The translations under genes and the position numbers were made by a program. Under the pieces are notes generated by a model, which ran no database searches, was not told the origin of the DNA, and worked only from the letters and a program-made list of their open reading frames with translations. Positions 24,426 to 36,515 of a stretch of DNA of 64,000 bases are shown here, piece after piece. The DNA is from Ctenosaura bakeri (taxonomy: Eukaryota; Chordata; Lepidosauria; Squamata; Iguanidae): positions 62,001-126,000 of the forward strand of contig CAOLHI010002501.1 in the NCBI GenBank assembly GCA_948474755.1, in the 5' to 3' direction. Numbering within the stretch: the first letter of the stretch is position 1; each line of letters begins with the position of its first letter.

Positions 24426-25152
24426 CTCAGTGCTAATTCGCTCCTCCGTGGGGCGGCTGCTGGCGCATGGGGAGCAAGAGGGAGGCCTGCCATGTGTTTC
24501 ATGCAATGGAGGGATGGCTCTTCAAAAACAGGAGGGCTGGGGGCACTGCGGGGGTCTTTTCTTGGGGTGCTGCATGTATGCACAACAGCTTTCTTGCAGA
24601 ATTTTTCAAGCCCTGTCTCTCACCTGCTGGACAAATGCGCCTTTATACATAATGGCATAAATGCTTGCACAGGGTACCCAGATTTAAAACTGGAGAGGGC
24701 TCCTCTACCTTTATAGCTGTGTTGGAATTTCATCCCTGGGGTGCTTGTCTCCTGGTTATGTGGGAGGGCACCCCTGCGGAAATTCCCTCTTTTCTTCAAC
24801 CGTTAAAGCGACAGGGAACCCTCTCTGGTTTTCGCTCCGGCAACCCCAGGTGGAACAATGGGCTGTATGTGGCCCTTGGAGGGTCCAGTGCAACCCTTGG
24901 GACCCTCCCTCCCACCATACGAAGTCTCAGCAACCCTCCTTCAAATGTCCTGGTTGAAAAACAAGAAATTTTTTTCCCACCGGCTTAGAGAATAGCCTCT
25001 TGCACCCTGTTCAAAAGAAGACATACAAGTACACAAGGCATACAAATATCACTAACAGGATCGGACCCTTATAGGACTTGTTACAAGGGTCTGGTAGCTT
25101 TCTTGCCCACCCACCATGCTATTCTCTGTGGCTTCTCAAGTTCGTTACTCAC

Positions 25153-25407
25153 ATGAGGTTGTGTCTGTATTGACCTGAACTTGGCCAGTGGGTTGACTCC
25201 ACGTCAGACACTCCGGTGCTCCCGGGAAGAACCAAGACCCGCCGGGTCGGGGTGTGCCATGCGCTGCCGGCCAGATAACGCCTCTGCGGGCTGACCCAGT
25301 AGTCCTGGAGGCCGTGGCGGGTGGAATAGGAGGTGGGGTGCAGGTGGACCAGTCTCCTCCAGGGCATCTCTGGAAATATCCGGGGAGGAGAAGGGGTCCG
25401 AGGCCTC
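25153..25407 (-). CDS. Candidate coding exon of an unrecognised gene
   Basis: The acceptor is a run of C/T ending in CTCCCACAG and the donor is CAT|GTGAGTAA, both near consensus. The exon is 255 nt, a multiple of three. One frame is open throughout (one spare base, 84 codons, two spare bases). An internal ATG at 25367 begins MPWRRLVHLHPTSYSTRHG, followed by LQDYWVSPQRRYLAGSAW and THWPSSGQYRHNL. From that ATG most third codon bases are G or C, and the block is rich in CpG unlike its flanks. A second frame is open for 67 codons, so the frame is not certain. I recognise no family; the Tyr/Trp/Arg-rich, Pro-containing style is only loosely like small axonemal proteins. A CR1 copy lies immediately on the high-coordinate side, so any 5' exon must be beyond 25.8 kb. 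Confidence 0.38.
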
Positions 25408-25439
25408 CTGTGGGAGAGTGGGAGAGAGTGATAAGAGCT

Positions 25440-25800
25440 TAGGGAGCTGGGTGCATTTAGCCTGGAGGACAGGAAGTTAAGAGGTGACGTGAAGGATGCA
25501 TTTAAATATTTGAAAGGATGTCATATGGGGGATGGAGCAAGTCTGTTTTCTGCTGCTTCAGAGACTAAGACATGGAGCAATGGCTTCAAACTTCAGAAAA
25601 AGAGATTCCATCTAAACATTAGGAAGAGCAGTTTGACAGCGGAATAGTCTACCTCAGTGGAGTGCAGTGAAGTCTCTTTCTTAGCTGGTTTTTAAACAGA
25701 AGCTAGATGACCATCTTTCTGGAGGGCTTTGATGGTGTCTTCCTGCATGGCAGAACCGGGTTGGACTGGACAGCCCTTGGGGTCTCTTCCACCTTTGCCC
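25440..25800 (+). mobile_element. CR1-like LINE, ORF2 3' part and tail
   Basis: It shows the order GTTAAGAGGTGACGTGAAGG, GATGGAGCAAGTCTGTTTTC, AGAGATTCCATCTAAACATT and CCTGCATGGCAGAACCGGGT, as in other CR1 3' ends here. It abuts the candidate exon at 25153-25407. Confidence 0.8.
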
Positions 25801-26065
25801 TACAAAAGGGCAAAGGATGGCTATCAGTGGGGGTCCCTTTCCAGAGGGGTGGCTGGTAGCTTTGCTGTCAGTGGGGACAGCAAATCAGCTCTGGGTTTTA
25901 GTGTGAAGTTTAAAGGAAGTGTCCAAGGTCCCAAAGCCATTTGGGTCCAGGTTGGCTTCAGCATGCCATAGAATTTCCGATTTCTGTGTAAGGACATGAA
26001 AGCTGAACAAAGAAGATAGCTGACAGGGAGAGAATTCCACGTGTGGTTCTGGAAGAGAGTTCTGC

Positions 26066-26190
26066 AGATACTATGGACTGCCAAAAAAACAAATTAATGG
26101 GCCTGAGAGCAAATCAAGCCCAAAGAATCCAAGATGATTAAACTGAGGGTGTCACAGTTGGGACATAAAATGAGAAGGCATGCACCTATG
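26066..26190 (+). mobile_element. Bov-B/RTE LINE fragment
   Basis: The stretch CTATGGACTGCCAAAAAAAC, GAGCAAATCAAGCCCAAAGA, TTAAACTGAGGGTGTCACAG and ACATAAAATGAGAAGGCATG matches the well-known 3' part of the Bov-B reading frame, now with stops. Confidence 0.6.
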
Positions 26191-28454
26191 CATTTTGGGT
26201 TAGTTGGAATTTCCACTGCCTCCACCCTCATCCCCGCGAAAGTCCATTGGGGGTACCTACCGAGCGAGGATATAATTCACCACAAAGAGAGCAGTTTCAG
26301 GGAACATCATTCTCTTGCTGGTTCTGCAAGTGTTTCTTGAGCTGTTCTTCAATGTCCCGTCTGTCTGATGACTCCTTGCAGCAGGTCCAGGCTCTAGCCC
26401 TGTCTTTAAAAGCGCTGGACTCCACTTCAGGAATAGCCAAGGCCCCTTGGGTCCAGCCTCGTGCTCTCCGAAAAGCTATGTTCCCTGCAGCCTGCCATCC
26501 AGAGAGGAGACAGAAATCTATCCAGGCAACAGCTGAGCTCTGAGGATGGCAGAGGACTGAAAAGTTTGCGGGCCACGTTGTCGTGTGCATACATGCCAGT
26601 GTGCATTTTTCTGAGTCTCAAACAGCTTCTACAAGCAGTGAACATTTCCAGGGAAGGATATTGGGAAATTCTTCGTTGCTTCCTTGGAGGATGAAATTAG
26701 CAGAGAATTATGCCCCTACTGTGCACAGACTTTTCATGCACACACACGCATATGTGTGTTTTATTACAGAAGTTTTATAAAATTAAGGAAAATAAAAGAA
26801 CCAGAAGAAGAAATGTAAGATGTACCACAATGAAAAAGGGTAGGATATATGAGAAACATCTTCCAAAGCTACCCATGATGGTGACCTTACTCGGCAGTTA
26901 GTAAACACGCTTATTCAGAAGCTGCTGCTTGAAAGAGGTGGGCGATACAGACCCCTAATACTGTTGCTTGCTGGGATCCTATATGATCTGTTACTACATA
27001 ACTTAGGGTCTTATCACACTACACTGTTACAGTGCTATTAGTCCACTTTAAGTGCCCTGGCTGCACCCTGTGGAATTCTGGGGTTTGTAGTTTCCTGAGG
27101 CCAAAGATCTCTCCAGCTGAGAATTCTAAATGCCTCTTTTTAAAATGCAAACCCCAGGATTCCATGTGATATTGCCATGGCAGTCAAAGCAGGATAATAA
27201 TAGTCTAATAAGGCCCTTAAAGCATACTTAGCTACGTAGCAGAGGAGACTGTGCCTCTGTGAGCCTGGAAGTTCTTCATTTGTGTCTCACAGTCTTTACT
27301 AATTCATTGGGTGGTCTGAGACTAACCCTCATTTCTCTTCTCTGGCTCCCATCAGCAATTTGGAGAGAGAACCATTGACCTACCAAACAGGGTCATTGTA
27401 AAGTTTCCCTCGAGGATAATTTATGCCACGTGCTCTGAACACGCAAAGTGTGCTGTCAAGTAACAGGATAACACCTGGTATTTTGCTGCCCCACATGGGC
27501 TGTGAGATTTGACTTGGAAAGCATGTGCCCAAATTCCTGACAAGGTCATTAAGGACGGTGGAGTGGGACCTCTTTGGGATCATGTGCAGCCTCCTTGGCA
27601 CCCTAAAAAGTAGAGCTTGGAAAAAGGTGTGTGCATGTGTGTCTGTGTCTGTGCGTGCGTGTGTGCGTGCGTGCGTGTGTGAGTGTGACAAAGTATTTGG
27701 AGCATATGCAGTGCTGTTTGGGAACTTCCATATCAGCAGGGTGGTAAATACGCTCTGGATTTAAGTCTGAACTTTAATGGATCTTTCCAAGGTGCTGAAC
27801 ATATCCTGGAGCCCAGGCTCAGTACTGTGGAGACCACCTATAAAATTCAGACCAAAAGCTAGGAATGGATTCACCACACCAGTGGCAATTGGACCCAACA
27901 GCCCCTGCCATCTATACATCTCTTAATCCCTCATCCAGTATGCTGTGGGATTCTGGGAGTTATAGTTGCAATGGGCTAACTTTCCCAAAACCTGCCCTAA
28001 GCTCAGGAGACCTGAGTGCTGGAACTAAGAAAACTGATCTCCCTGCACCCATTTTAGTGTTCCCATGGTTTGGAGGCGGGAAAGCCAAACACTGTCCTAT
28101 ATCGCTTTGCACCTCTTTTCCCCGCTCTCCCAAAACAGAGAAGCCGCTCTCCCTGGCCACGCTTGGGTGCACTGAGGCGTGTGCCCCTGAGCTTCCTTGG
28201 GTGAGTCGCAGATGCAGGATTAGCCATAATTGATGGCCGTTGGGAGGCCCCTCACCTCTCCCCTGATTACCTGCAGCCAACTCGCACCTGCCATTCAGCC
28301 ACTAATCCCCCGGATTAGAGAGACCCCAGCAGATGGCTCTCAGTCAGAGACGTCCCATAGACTTCCCCACCGGTGCCCTCTCCATGGCATGGCCACATGG
28401 AGTGCCCTCTCTCATCCTGCCACAGAAAAAGAAGCTGCCAGGGTCCCATCCCAT
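26191..28454. other. Intergenic with one diverged MITE
   Basis: A diverged foldback MITE lies at about 27005-27220 and a (GT)n/(GTGC)n tract at 27627-27687. A second-family palindrome is at 27751-27863. A minus frame ending SDRRDIEEQLKKHLQNQQ (about 26300-26430) looks protein-like but lacks a good 3' splice partner. Confidence 0.4.
28302..28318. promoter_or_regulatory. Palindromic TAATCC homeodomain site
   Basis: CTAATCCCCCGGATTAG holds two inverted TAATCC sites, the core bound by K50 homeodomains of the OTX/PITX type. It sits in a low-repeat stretch (28190-28340) that could be a conserved non-coding element. Confidence 0.3.
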
Positions 28455-28876
28455 GGGATCGCGGGAATTTCAGTTTAGGAAGGGGCATTTAAAATTCTCT
28501 GCCAGAGAGCTCTAGTGCCTCATCAGAATACAAACCTCGAGATCATATAGATTGCAGCCATGGCTGTTGCAATGGGACCAGAGTGCTATACATTTGCAGT
28601 GAAAGGGCATTACCCCTGGGATCTCTTTCATCCAGCTTGGCTTGCTTCATTTGCTACATCCGTCGTACCCTCCAACTGTCCTGATTTGGCACGGACAGGC
28701 CAACTTAATCCTCTGTTGTCCCAATTTTTCAGCTGATTTTAAAATGTCCTGGTTTCTCTGTTCTCCTCCCACTTTCCTCTCAGCTTACTTTGATCAGGGG
28801 AAACTGACTGACTGACTGATTGCTTCACTTCCTCCAAGAGTGGAACACAAGGCAGATTCCAAAAAGAGTCAATTTT

Positions 28877-28878
<2 letters not shown>

Positions 28879-28920
<42 letters not shown>

Positions 28921-28922
28921 GA
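28879..28922 (+). repeat. (GAAA)n microsatellite
   Basis: There are about ten GAAA units. The A-rich DNA after it (to about 29050) resembles an antisense LINE tail. Confidence 0.92.
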
Positions 28923-29050
28923 ATAATGAAGTTATAAGGACAATTAAAATCCCCACATAAGACAACATAAAGTCATTTAAAAGACATACAAAAGTTAAAA
29001 ACAATGGCTAATGAATCCCAATAAAAGTTTCCCGGTTTTTACATTAAAAG

Positions 29051-30436
29051 CCTGCCTAAATCAAAAGGAAAGCAGGGAGGGGGCCTAGCCTCCCATGGAA
29101 GGGAGTTCTAGAGGAAATCTTGCCCTTTTCAATAGGCTCAGCCAAAAGCAAACTGATGCACCCTCGGCCATGTTGTGTATTATTCAAAACTTTGGCCATC
29201 TTGACCACACTCTGATGCTGCTCAGCTGCACATGGCTCGGGTTTCCTCTGTCAAATGTTGGAGGGTACGAACTGTGGCTTTTGCCCCTGGCAGCTGCTTT
29301 CAGAATGCCCCCAAAATGCAGCTGGGAAAAAGAAAGGACTTCTCCCTTGGGTCGTGAGGCCAAATGTCCCAAAAATGCAACTCAGGCACTCCGAGGTGCA
29401 CATCTTCCTTCCATCAGTGCTTACACCCAGTGGGGGCTTTTGAAAGCTGAATGATGGAGAGGGGAAATGGGAGAGGGGAATCCCCCAAGCGAGAGTTGTG
29501 CAGGCAAAAAGAAAGTCCAGAAGCGGGGTGGTTTCCACCAACATTGCTGAGCGACTCAAGGGGAAGCCCTCAAAAAGGAAACCCAGCTCTTCCTGGCAAA
29601 GGCAAACGAGAAAATGCTGCTGCAGCAACCCAAGAAGCAAGTTGCATTTCTCTTTTGCTATATATGTACTTAGAGGATTTCAAATTGCCTCTTGCCTAAC
29701 AGCAACTCCATGAATTTCATTGGGTTGCCTTAAGCAAAAAAATATTCAGAGGTGGTTTTGCCAGTTCCTTCCTTTGAAATATACCCCCCAGGATCTGGCA
29801 TTTCTTGGTGGTCTTCCTACATGGCCACAAAGCCGCCGAGCACCACTGGCCCCAAGATGTCAGAGAGCTTCATTTGTGCCAGGGCTCAGCTGCAGTACCA
29901 ATTTCCCAGCCCAGAGTTCAGCCTTAGGGGTTGTGTGGAGCGAGGACAGATGACAGTGCCCCTGAGCAGGTGCAGAGTGCCCGCCTGTTGACTCAACAGG
30001 TTGATCCGTGCCTACCAGAGACCAGAAGGAAGGTGTTGCCTGCAATTGAGTCCATCAGTCCTTGGTGGCATCTGTTTTTGTTGGGATTAAAAACCCAACT
30101 ACAGTCTTCTGGGCTTCAAGGGTCAAAAGAAAATCCTCAAAGAGGTGTTTGTCTGCAGCCCGAGGGCTTCTTTTCAGTTCACAACATCTACTGATTCCTA
30201 TAGAACAGCAAAATGTTTGAGCTTACTTTGCAGCGTGCTTTATCAAATGCTTTTAGGATTATTTTTAAAAAGTCCACTGATTTAATGACCAAGTACATCT
30301 ATAGAGAAATAACTCCCCCATAGATTCCACATAGATGTGTTTAGTGATTCCAAATTTCTGCCCAACATACAAAGGAATTCTGACCTCTTCATACCAACTG
30401 TAATGAACCCCCCCCCGATTAATATCCCATGTCTTA
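29051..30436. other. Intergenic, no gene seen
   Basis: Overlapping frames on both strands at 29095-29640 and 29720-30050 have no recognisable domain. No repeat family was identified. Confidence 0.4.
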
Positions 30437-30616
30437 GGCCATTTCCGCACGAGACTGTTATAGCACTATGATTCCACTTTCAACATCCTATGGAATCCTG
30501 GGGTTTGCAGTTTCGGGAGGGGCCGCGCGGCCCCTCCCGAAACTGCAAACCCCAGGATTCCATAGGATGTTGAAAGTGGAATCATAGTGCTATAACAGTC
30601 TCGTGCGGAAATGTCC
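30437..30616. mobile_element. Foldback MITE, short form, near-perfect 180-bp palindrome
   Basis: The two 90-bp arms differ at one position that I can see. The outer ends are GGCCATTTCCGCACGAGAC and GTCTCGTGCGGAAATGTCC. The centre is GGGGCCGCGCGGCCCC. It is flanked by TTA on both sides (30434-30436, 30617-30619), a 3-bp target duplication. No coding capacity. Confidence 0.92.
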
Positions 30617-31017
30617 TTAATCTACCATTACCGATCTAAGTACATTCAAATTATTCACTGCAGATTATTACATCATTAGGTCTCTTATTGCTCAAAAAGT
30701 CCATAAACAGTTTCCAGTCTTTCAAAAAAAAACAAAAAACACAAAACTTTAGTTGCTCCATCTTTTAAAATCCACGCCAATTTTGCAACTTAGGCAAGAT
30801 CTTCAACAACGCTATTGCAGAATGTCCTTTTAATGAGTGAGGTTTTGAAACCAGTTTATTCTCCTTGTCCTGCTTTAGCTCCTTTTAAAAAAGTGTTTAA
30901 AAGGAGTGCAGTTTTAAAAAGGAGAGCTTATTTCCGTGTTTTAAATTCTCCTTCTTCTTCTTATTACAGGTATATCTCCTTTAACAAAGCCTCTGGTGTG
31001 TTTGTGAAGGTATCATG

Positions 31018-31212
31018 GGCCATTTCCACACCAGAGTGTTATAGTGCTATTATTCCACTTTCAACCTCCTATGGAAAGCTGGGATTTGCAGTTTAGGGCG
31101 GGGCAATGAGAATTCTCAGCCAGAGAGCTCTTAGGAAACTACAAACCCCAGGACTCCACAGGATGTTGAAAGTGGAATAATAGCACTGTAACAGTGTAGT
31201 GCGGAAATGGCC
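31018..31212. mobile_element. Foldback MITE, long form
   Basis: It opens with GGCCATTTCCACACCAGAG, closes with GTGTAGTGCGGAAATGGCC, and has the CTCAGCCAGAGAGCTCTTAG core. Confidence 0.82.
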
Positions 31213-34200
31213 TTAATGTGTTTTCACACCTCTGGGGAGGGGCTTCTTTTTTCAACTTGGGTCCCTGACTTTTTGGACCTCTGGGTGAGCTGCGGGGGAG
31301 GCTTTTGTGAAGTACCTTCTCTATGGGCCGAGCTTCCTTGGAGCACAAGTGTGTTTCCTTTCCTGCCTTCGGGACGTGGTGTCCATTTCTGTCCGTGACA
31401 CTTGGAGATTCCGCTCCTTGGGCGTGTGTTTGTGTGAGAGGCGTGTGGAGCTTCTCGCCTCTGTATACGGGATGTGCCTTTGAGTCGAATGCCCCAGGGA
31501 CTGGGATGCCACATTCTTGAGCCCAGAAAGGGGCCGAAGCCTCAGAGAGGGGGAATGCGGTCATGCCCGAGAGCGGCCCTGGATTTTCCAAGGAGCAGCT
31601 GTCCTGTCTCCATTTCCTCCCCGTCATCTTGCCCCAAGAGCAAAGGAGGTCCAAGGCTCTGAGCAAGAAGTCAGATGGTGCATCGTGAGGCCAGCTTTAT
31701 TTCTAGCTTTGAATCAAAAGGGTTGGCCAGGAGACAGCAACCAGCTCAGATGGGGGCCTCTGGCTGACATCTGAGCTTGGTCGAGAGAGACGCATTTGGA
31801 CAAGTGACTTTTTAAAAAAGACTGCCAGCTCAAGAATCCTCCAGGGAGCACCTTCTCAACAAGCTCATCTTCATTCACAGTTGCTCCAAGTATCCCTTGT
31901 TGGCTTCTTTCCTGGCTCCTTGACTGGTTGGCCCTGGCATCCATATGCAAAAGCAGAGCTTGCTGGTGGGGGGATTTGGGGATTGTAGTTCAAAGAAGGC
32001 TATCTGCTGGCTGGGGGACTCTGGTGGTCTAAAAGGTTGTAGTCCACATTTTACAAGCTCTGGCTAAGAGGATGGCCTGCAGAATTGGAACCCAAGGCAG
32101 TTAAAATGGCATCATGGCGCTATGACTGAGCACGGTGAATGGGCTCCGGTTTCATGGGGCACTTCCATCAGAGCATGGAAAACATGATTTTGTGGACAAC
32201 TCTTATACTGGCAAGGAGTGACAGCATTCAAAAGTAACTTTTCCAAGCCATGATGTGGCAGTAATAATAGGAATAGCAGTCTTAGCATCAGCAATAGTTC
32301 TTATTAGCTGGACAGTTCTCCTAAACCTTCAGAAGTTTACTATTTGGACAACTCCCACATTGACTGGAGGATTGCAGTCCCCAAAAGTAACTTTTCCAAG
32401 ATCTGGCGCCATCGTAGTAGCAGCAGTAGTATTAAAGAACTCCAAAACATTAGTGGTAGCAGCGGCAGAAACATATGATATTTGCTGCATGTTTCTACCA
32501 AAGCTGGGAAAAATTATTTTTCAGGGACAACAGTACCCATGCTAGCTGGGCAATCTTGGAGGTGTCATCCAAAACAAAGGAATGTCCCCAAGCTCTGATT
32601 TCTATCTGCTGCTCTTGACATCAAAGATGTGCTGCTGCATAAAAGAGAGAAAGAGAGAGAGAAATTTGGAACTGTAACTGGGAGAGGAAGAGATCCAGGC
32701 CTGCTTCTTCCCTGTGCTCAGCCGTTGTGTCCCCCCTTCTCTCCACCATACATATCCATGGTTTCTGCAGCTCCCACCGTCCCTGCCCAGAATATCAACA
32801 AGGCTATGGGGAGGGGGCTGTGGAGCGGCCCGCCTGGTGACGCTCTCCCTCCCTCTCTCGCTCGGGTGCGCTGAGCATTTTTGCTCGCTCCTCCCATCTG
32901 TTCCTGCCTTCCTTTCCCTCCCCAGGTCCAGACATTCCTCTCTCTGCTCTAGTGCACAAGAGGATGTGCCCAGCCTGATAAATGAGGCCTTGCCCACCCC
33001 CCGGGCTGTAGGAGAAGGGCCAGAGAGGCAGGCAGGATTCCTTCCGCTGTAGGCCTGGGAACTTACAGGGACTGGCCTCTGTTGGATGACGAGGACCAGG
33101 ACTCAGATTTAAAGAGAAAGACAGAGATCCCACTTGGAGCAGGCGGAGCGTGAAGTTCTACCCATGTGCTCGGGCAGAGAGCCCTGTCCTGGCACAAGGG
33201 AGCTGTCCCGTTGCTTTGTGCAAGGCAAACAGTGGCTCTTTGGGTTGGAGGACACAACTGTGCCCTGGTTTTGCAACCATTGACAACCGTTTAGCAAAAT
33301 CGTTGGGTAAGGAGACACTAGATATCTCCTTATGTAATGCTAGAAAAAACCATCCCCTAGCCCTGGGCTTCTCAACCAGAGTCCCTTGGAACCCTAGGGT
33401 TTTGGGACAGGTTGACAGACATTCTACAAGAGATTGTGGTTGGGGGGAAAAAGAAAAAAAAGACAGTAACCCACCCTTATCCGTGGTCTCACTTTCCATG
33501 GTTTCAGTTACGGTCTGAAAATATGAAATGAAAAATACCAGCAGCTGGTATTTGCAGTGTAAAACACCAACAGGATGCCAAACATCATGGGGTGTAGCTC
33601 TCGGTGGGGAGTAAAATTTGCCACTGCAAATAAGAAATCCTGCCCTTGTCAATTAATTTTTTACTTCAGTCCCCAAATTTGTACCCTTGCAGAGAGTGAG
33701 GCATTGAAAATTGCTCATACCTTTCCTGTGCTGGCATTCCCTGGGCTACCCTATGTGCCCCTTTGCTTTTGATGCCTAAAGTGTATCTCTAAAAGCTTTA
33801 AGTTACTGCAGTGTTGGAAATTTGGGGACTGAAGGAACCTTTAAGTTGGGGGGCAGATTCTTATATTTAAAAGCAATATCCTTATTTTGCACCTACATCA
33901 CCGAGCCATCATGTTTTTCCTGGGACAATCCCTTCTTCTCCCATCTATTCATTTGCACCGCAAGGGACCAGAGAAGCCTGAAGGGCGGGACAGAATGGCA
34001 AATGGTGCCAATGTCCCTGGTAAAGAAAAAATCCCAGTGCGTTGGCCCTCTGAGCTCTGGCTCCACCGTGCCACTGCCGATGATGCTTGGGGCTTGCCTG
34101 CCTCCCCACTCTGGTGTTGTCTCCAGTCCAACCGGTTTGGCAAGGCTGCAGGATGCCTCCCTCTCCCACAAGGTGTGCAGAAACAGCCGAGTCATTTGCC

Positions 34201-34483
34201 CGGGAGCGCCGCTTTTCATCTCCTTTTGGTAATTGCCATTCCTGCCCGACGACGACCTTTCCCTCTCTGACTCAGACGCCTGCTCCCGGTCCACACGCAG
34301 GAGCACTGAACAAGGAGAGCGGGGAGAATTCTACCTGCGCTCATGCAGGCTGGGCTCCTGTTGGTGACAGCCACTAGAATAACTACCCACACACTGGGGA
34401 GCTTTCTGCACCACCCTCCCAACCCGCCATGGAGATGGGAGAAGGACGGCACCGTCATGACGCTTCTGCGTGACATTCGTGCA
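31213..34483. other. Intergenic, no gene seen
   Basis: A MITE scrap is at about 32060-32145. A pogo-type MITE-like start (CAGTAACCCACCCTTATCCG) occurs at 33464. GC-rich blocks at 31220-31660 and 32700-33000 have overlapping frames without recognisable products. Confidence 0.4.
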
Positions 34484-34663
34484 GGCCATTTCCACCCTAC
34501 ACTGTTATACTGCTATTATTGCACTTTCAACATCCTGTGCAATCCAGGGGTTTGTAGTTTCCTGAGGTCAATGAGCAATCTGGATGAGAATTCTAAATGC
34601 CCCTCCCTAAACTGGAATAGAAGTGGAATAATAGCACTATAACAGTGTAGTGTGGAAATGGCC
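34484..34663. mobile_element. Foldback MITE, 180 bp
   Basis: Ends are GGCCATTTCCACCCTACAC and GTGTAGTGTGGAAATGGCC, flanked by GCA on both sides (34481-34483, 34664-34666). Confidence 0.85.
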
Positions 34664-34734
34664 GCAGTCCCGTCCTTCTCATGTCCCCAGGCAGCACAAT
34701 CACAGATTAAATCACTTTGGCAGTGGGGCGGGGT

Positions 34735-34885
34735 ACGCTGCCTGGGAGTGTAGTGGAGTCTCCTTTGGAGGTTTTAAGCACAGACCGGATGGCCGTCAGC
34801 CAGGAGTACTTTGATTGCATCCTCCCGCAAGGCAGAATGGGTTTGGATAGGATGTTCCATGGGGTCTCTTGGTCCTACCATATCT
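34735..34885 (+). mobile_element. CR1 3' end fragment
   Basis: It carries GTGTAGTGGAGTCTCCTTTG, GGAGGTTTTAAGCACAGACC and GGGTTTGGATAGGATG, the tail order of other CR1 copies here. Confidence 0.65.
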
Positions 34886-34965
34886 CCCCCCAACCTGGCT
34901 TTTCTCTCTCTCCAAATTGGCCTTGATGGCAGCAGGAAGATGGGACTTGCAAACTGACATTATCT

Positions 34966-35160
34966 GGATTGTTCTTGCATGCCTTCAAGTTGTTTCTAAC
35001 TTACGGCAGCCCTCAGGTGAACCTATCCTGGGGTTTTGGGGGCGGCTGAGAGTGTGTGATGCTCCCAAGGTCAGCTAGTAGACTTCCATGGCCGAGCAAA
35101 GGGAAATTCAACCCTGGTCCCCAAGGTCATAGTCCAGTGCTCAAACCACTACGTAGTACC
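34966..35160 (-). mobile_element. Sauria-type SINE, antisense
   Basis: It carries CTTGCATGCCTTCAAGTTGT, AACCTATCCTGGGGTTTTGG and GTCATAGTCCAGTGCTCAAA, including the tRNA-like head. Confidence 0.75.
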
Positions 35161-35659
35161 AATTAATTCTGTTTTAACAACACCTTTTGGTATTTGTTTT
35201 TAGTGGCATGTGCCTTTGCTTGGATCTGCTTTAACTTTTTTAATCTGCTTTTATCTGGGGAAAAGGTGGCATGTGTGTGCATGTTTGTGTGTGTCCGTTA
35301 CCACAACAACAATAAAAAAAGAAGAAGGGGGAAAGGAATGTTAACAGCACCTTAAAACTAATTGTTTTTTACTTTAGCATGAACTTTTGTGGATATCCTC
35401 AGAGGCGGAACACAGGTACTTTGAAAATGTTGTTGTTTGTTTGGTCAGTGCTGCCCTGGTGTAATTAAGCCAAAATAAGAGGTTAAATAATGGCCTATTC
35501 TCCCAGTCTAATGATGCTTCATTTCCTCTTCCCTTCCTGCTTACTGTGCCTAAGATGTAATCTCCTAGGGGCAAGGACCTTTCCATCTTGTCTTGGCAAA
35601 GCAGGGGTGGGGACATTCCAGGAGCCCAGAGGCCAAAGAGGAGGGAATTTTGGCAGAAA

Positions 35660-35850
35660 TCTGATTCTGTCTTCTGGGGTATTCACTACCCTCACCAAAA
35701 AAAAGGAAAAAAAAGGTGCAATCTGCAAATTTGATAAGCTTGCCTTGCTGTTCCATCACCCCCAAGTCATTTATAAAGATGTTGACCCATCTCGGCCCAG
35801 GACAGAGTTATTCTCCAAAAGCCTTTCTATTTCCTCCATACAGAGATGGG
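35660..35850 (-). mobile_element. CR1 ORF2 fragment, antisense
   Basis: The plus strand reads CTGTCTTCTGGGGTATTCAC, AATCTGCAAATTTGATAAGC and CTTTCTATTTCCTCCATACA, parallel to the antisense reverse transcriptase region at 54750-54900. It is broken by an A-rich insertion. Confidence 0.6.
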
Positions 35851-35988
35851 TGAAGAGCCTTTCTTGGGAACCGGCCCAGCCCGTGAGCCCAAGTTCACAC
35901 ACACAGAGGAGTCTTCTTCCAGGAAAAGCAGGATTTTCCTTCTCTCTCACACACATCCTTGCCTGCCTCCGGTCCTGGGGAGCTGCTG

Positions 35989-36002
35989 GTAGCCATGGTG
36001 AC
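35989..36002. promoter_or_regulatory. RFX X-box-like palindrome
   Basis: GTAGCCATGGTGAC fits the GTNNCCATGGNNAC form of the X-box. The surrounding 35960-36140 is CpG-containing and free of recognised repeats. Confidence 0.25.
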
Positions 36003-36334
36003 TTCTGAAAGGGCCTCTTGCTTTTGGAGAGGAGGAAGCCGGAGCGCTGAAAGTGACGGAGCAGCAGCCACGGTGCCGGTGCCAAAACAGTCCTCTCGGG
36101 AGTCACTCTCGGTCATCTCCCTGGGGTTAAGCGGTCCTTGTGTGGGAAGAGAGATTTTTCTTTTCCCCCGAGCCAAAGAGGAAATGGGGCGGAGGATCAG
36201 AAACAGACTTGGCTCCCTTGTGTTTGTGGGGACCTTTTTTTTCTCCTCCAAAGCAGTTGAAAGAGAGGAAAAGAGGGCAAGGCAGAGGGTGACCCAGTTA
36301 ACCCGAGATGGCGTCTAGCGGAGGGCATTGAGCT

Positions 36335-36515
36335 CCTGGTTGCTGTGTGTCTGCGAGCCATTTCTGACTTATGGTGACCCTAAAGAAAATCCATCATGGA
36401 GTTTTCTTGGCAAGATTTGTTCAGAAGGGTTTGGCCTTGTTCCGAGGCTGAGAGAGTGGGACCTGCCCAAGGTCAACCAGTGGGTTCCCATGACTGAGCA
36501 GGGATTCGAACCTTG
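36335..36515 (-). mobile_element. Sauria-type SINE, antisense, cut by a MITE
   Basis: It carries ACTTATGGTGACCCTAAAGA, GTTTTCTTGGCAAGATTTGT, GACCTGCCCAAGGTCAACCA and GAGCAGGGATTCGAACC. It breaks off exactly where a foldback MITE half begins. Confidence 0.82.

Noticed and set aside
24059..24583. A 174-codon minus-strand open frame over the X-box region
   Set aside because: It starts in a CR1 tail and runs through the candidate promoter; composition is not protein-like.
26297..26480. Frame ending SDRRDIEEQLKKHLQNQQ
   Set aside because: Coiled-coil-like, but no good acceptor or donor; kept only as a note in the intergenic entry.
30437..30616. Palindrome as a terminator or microRNA hairpin
   Set aside because: It is one of more than 20 dispersed copies with target duplications, so a transposable element explains it.
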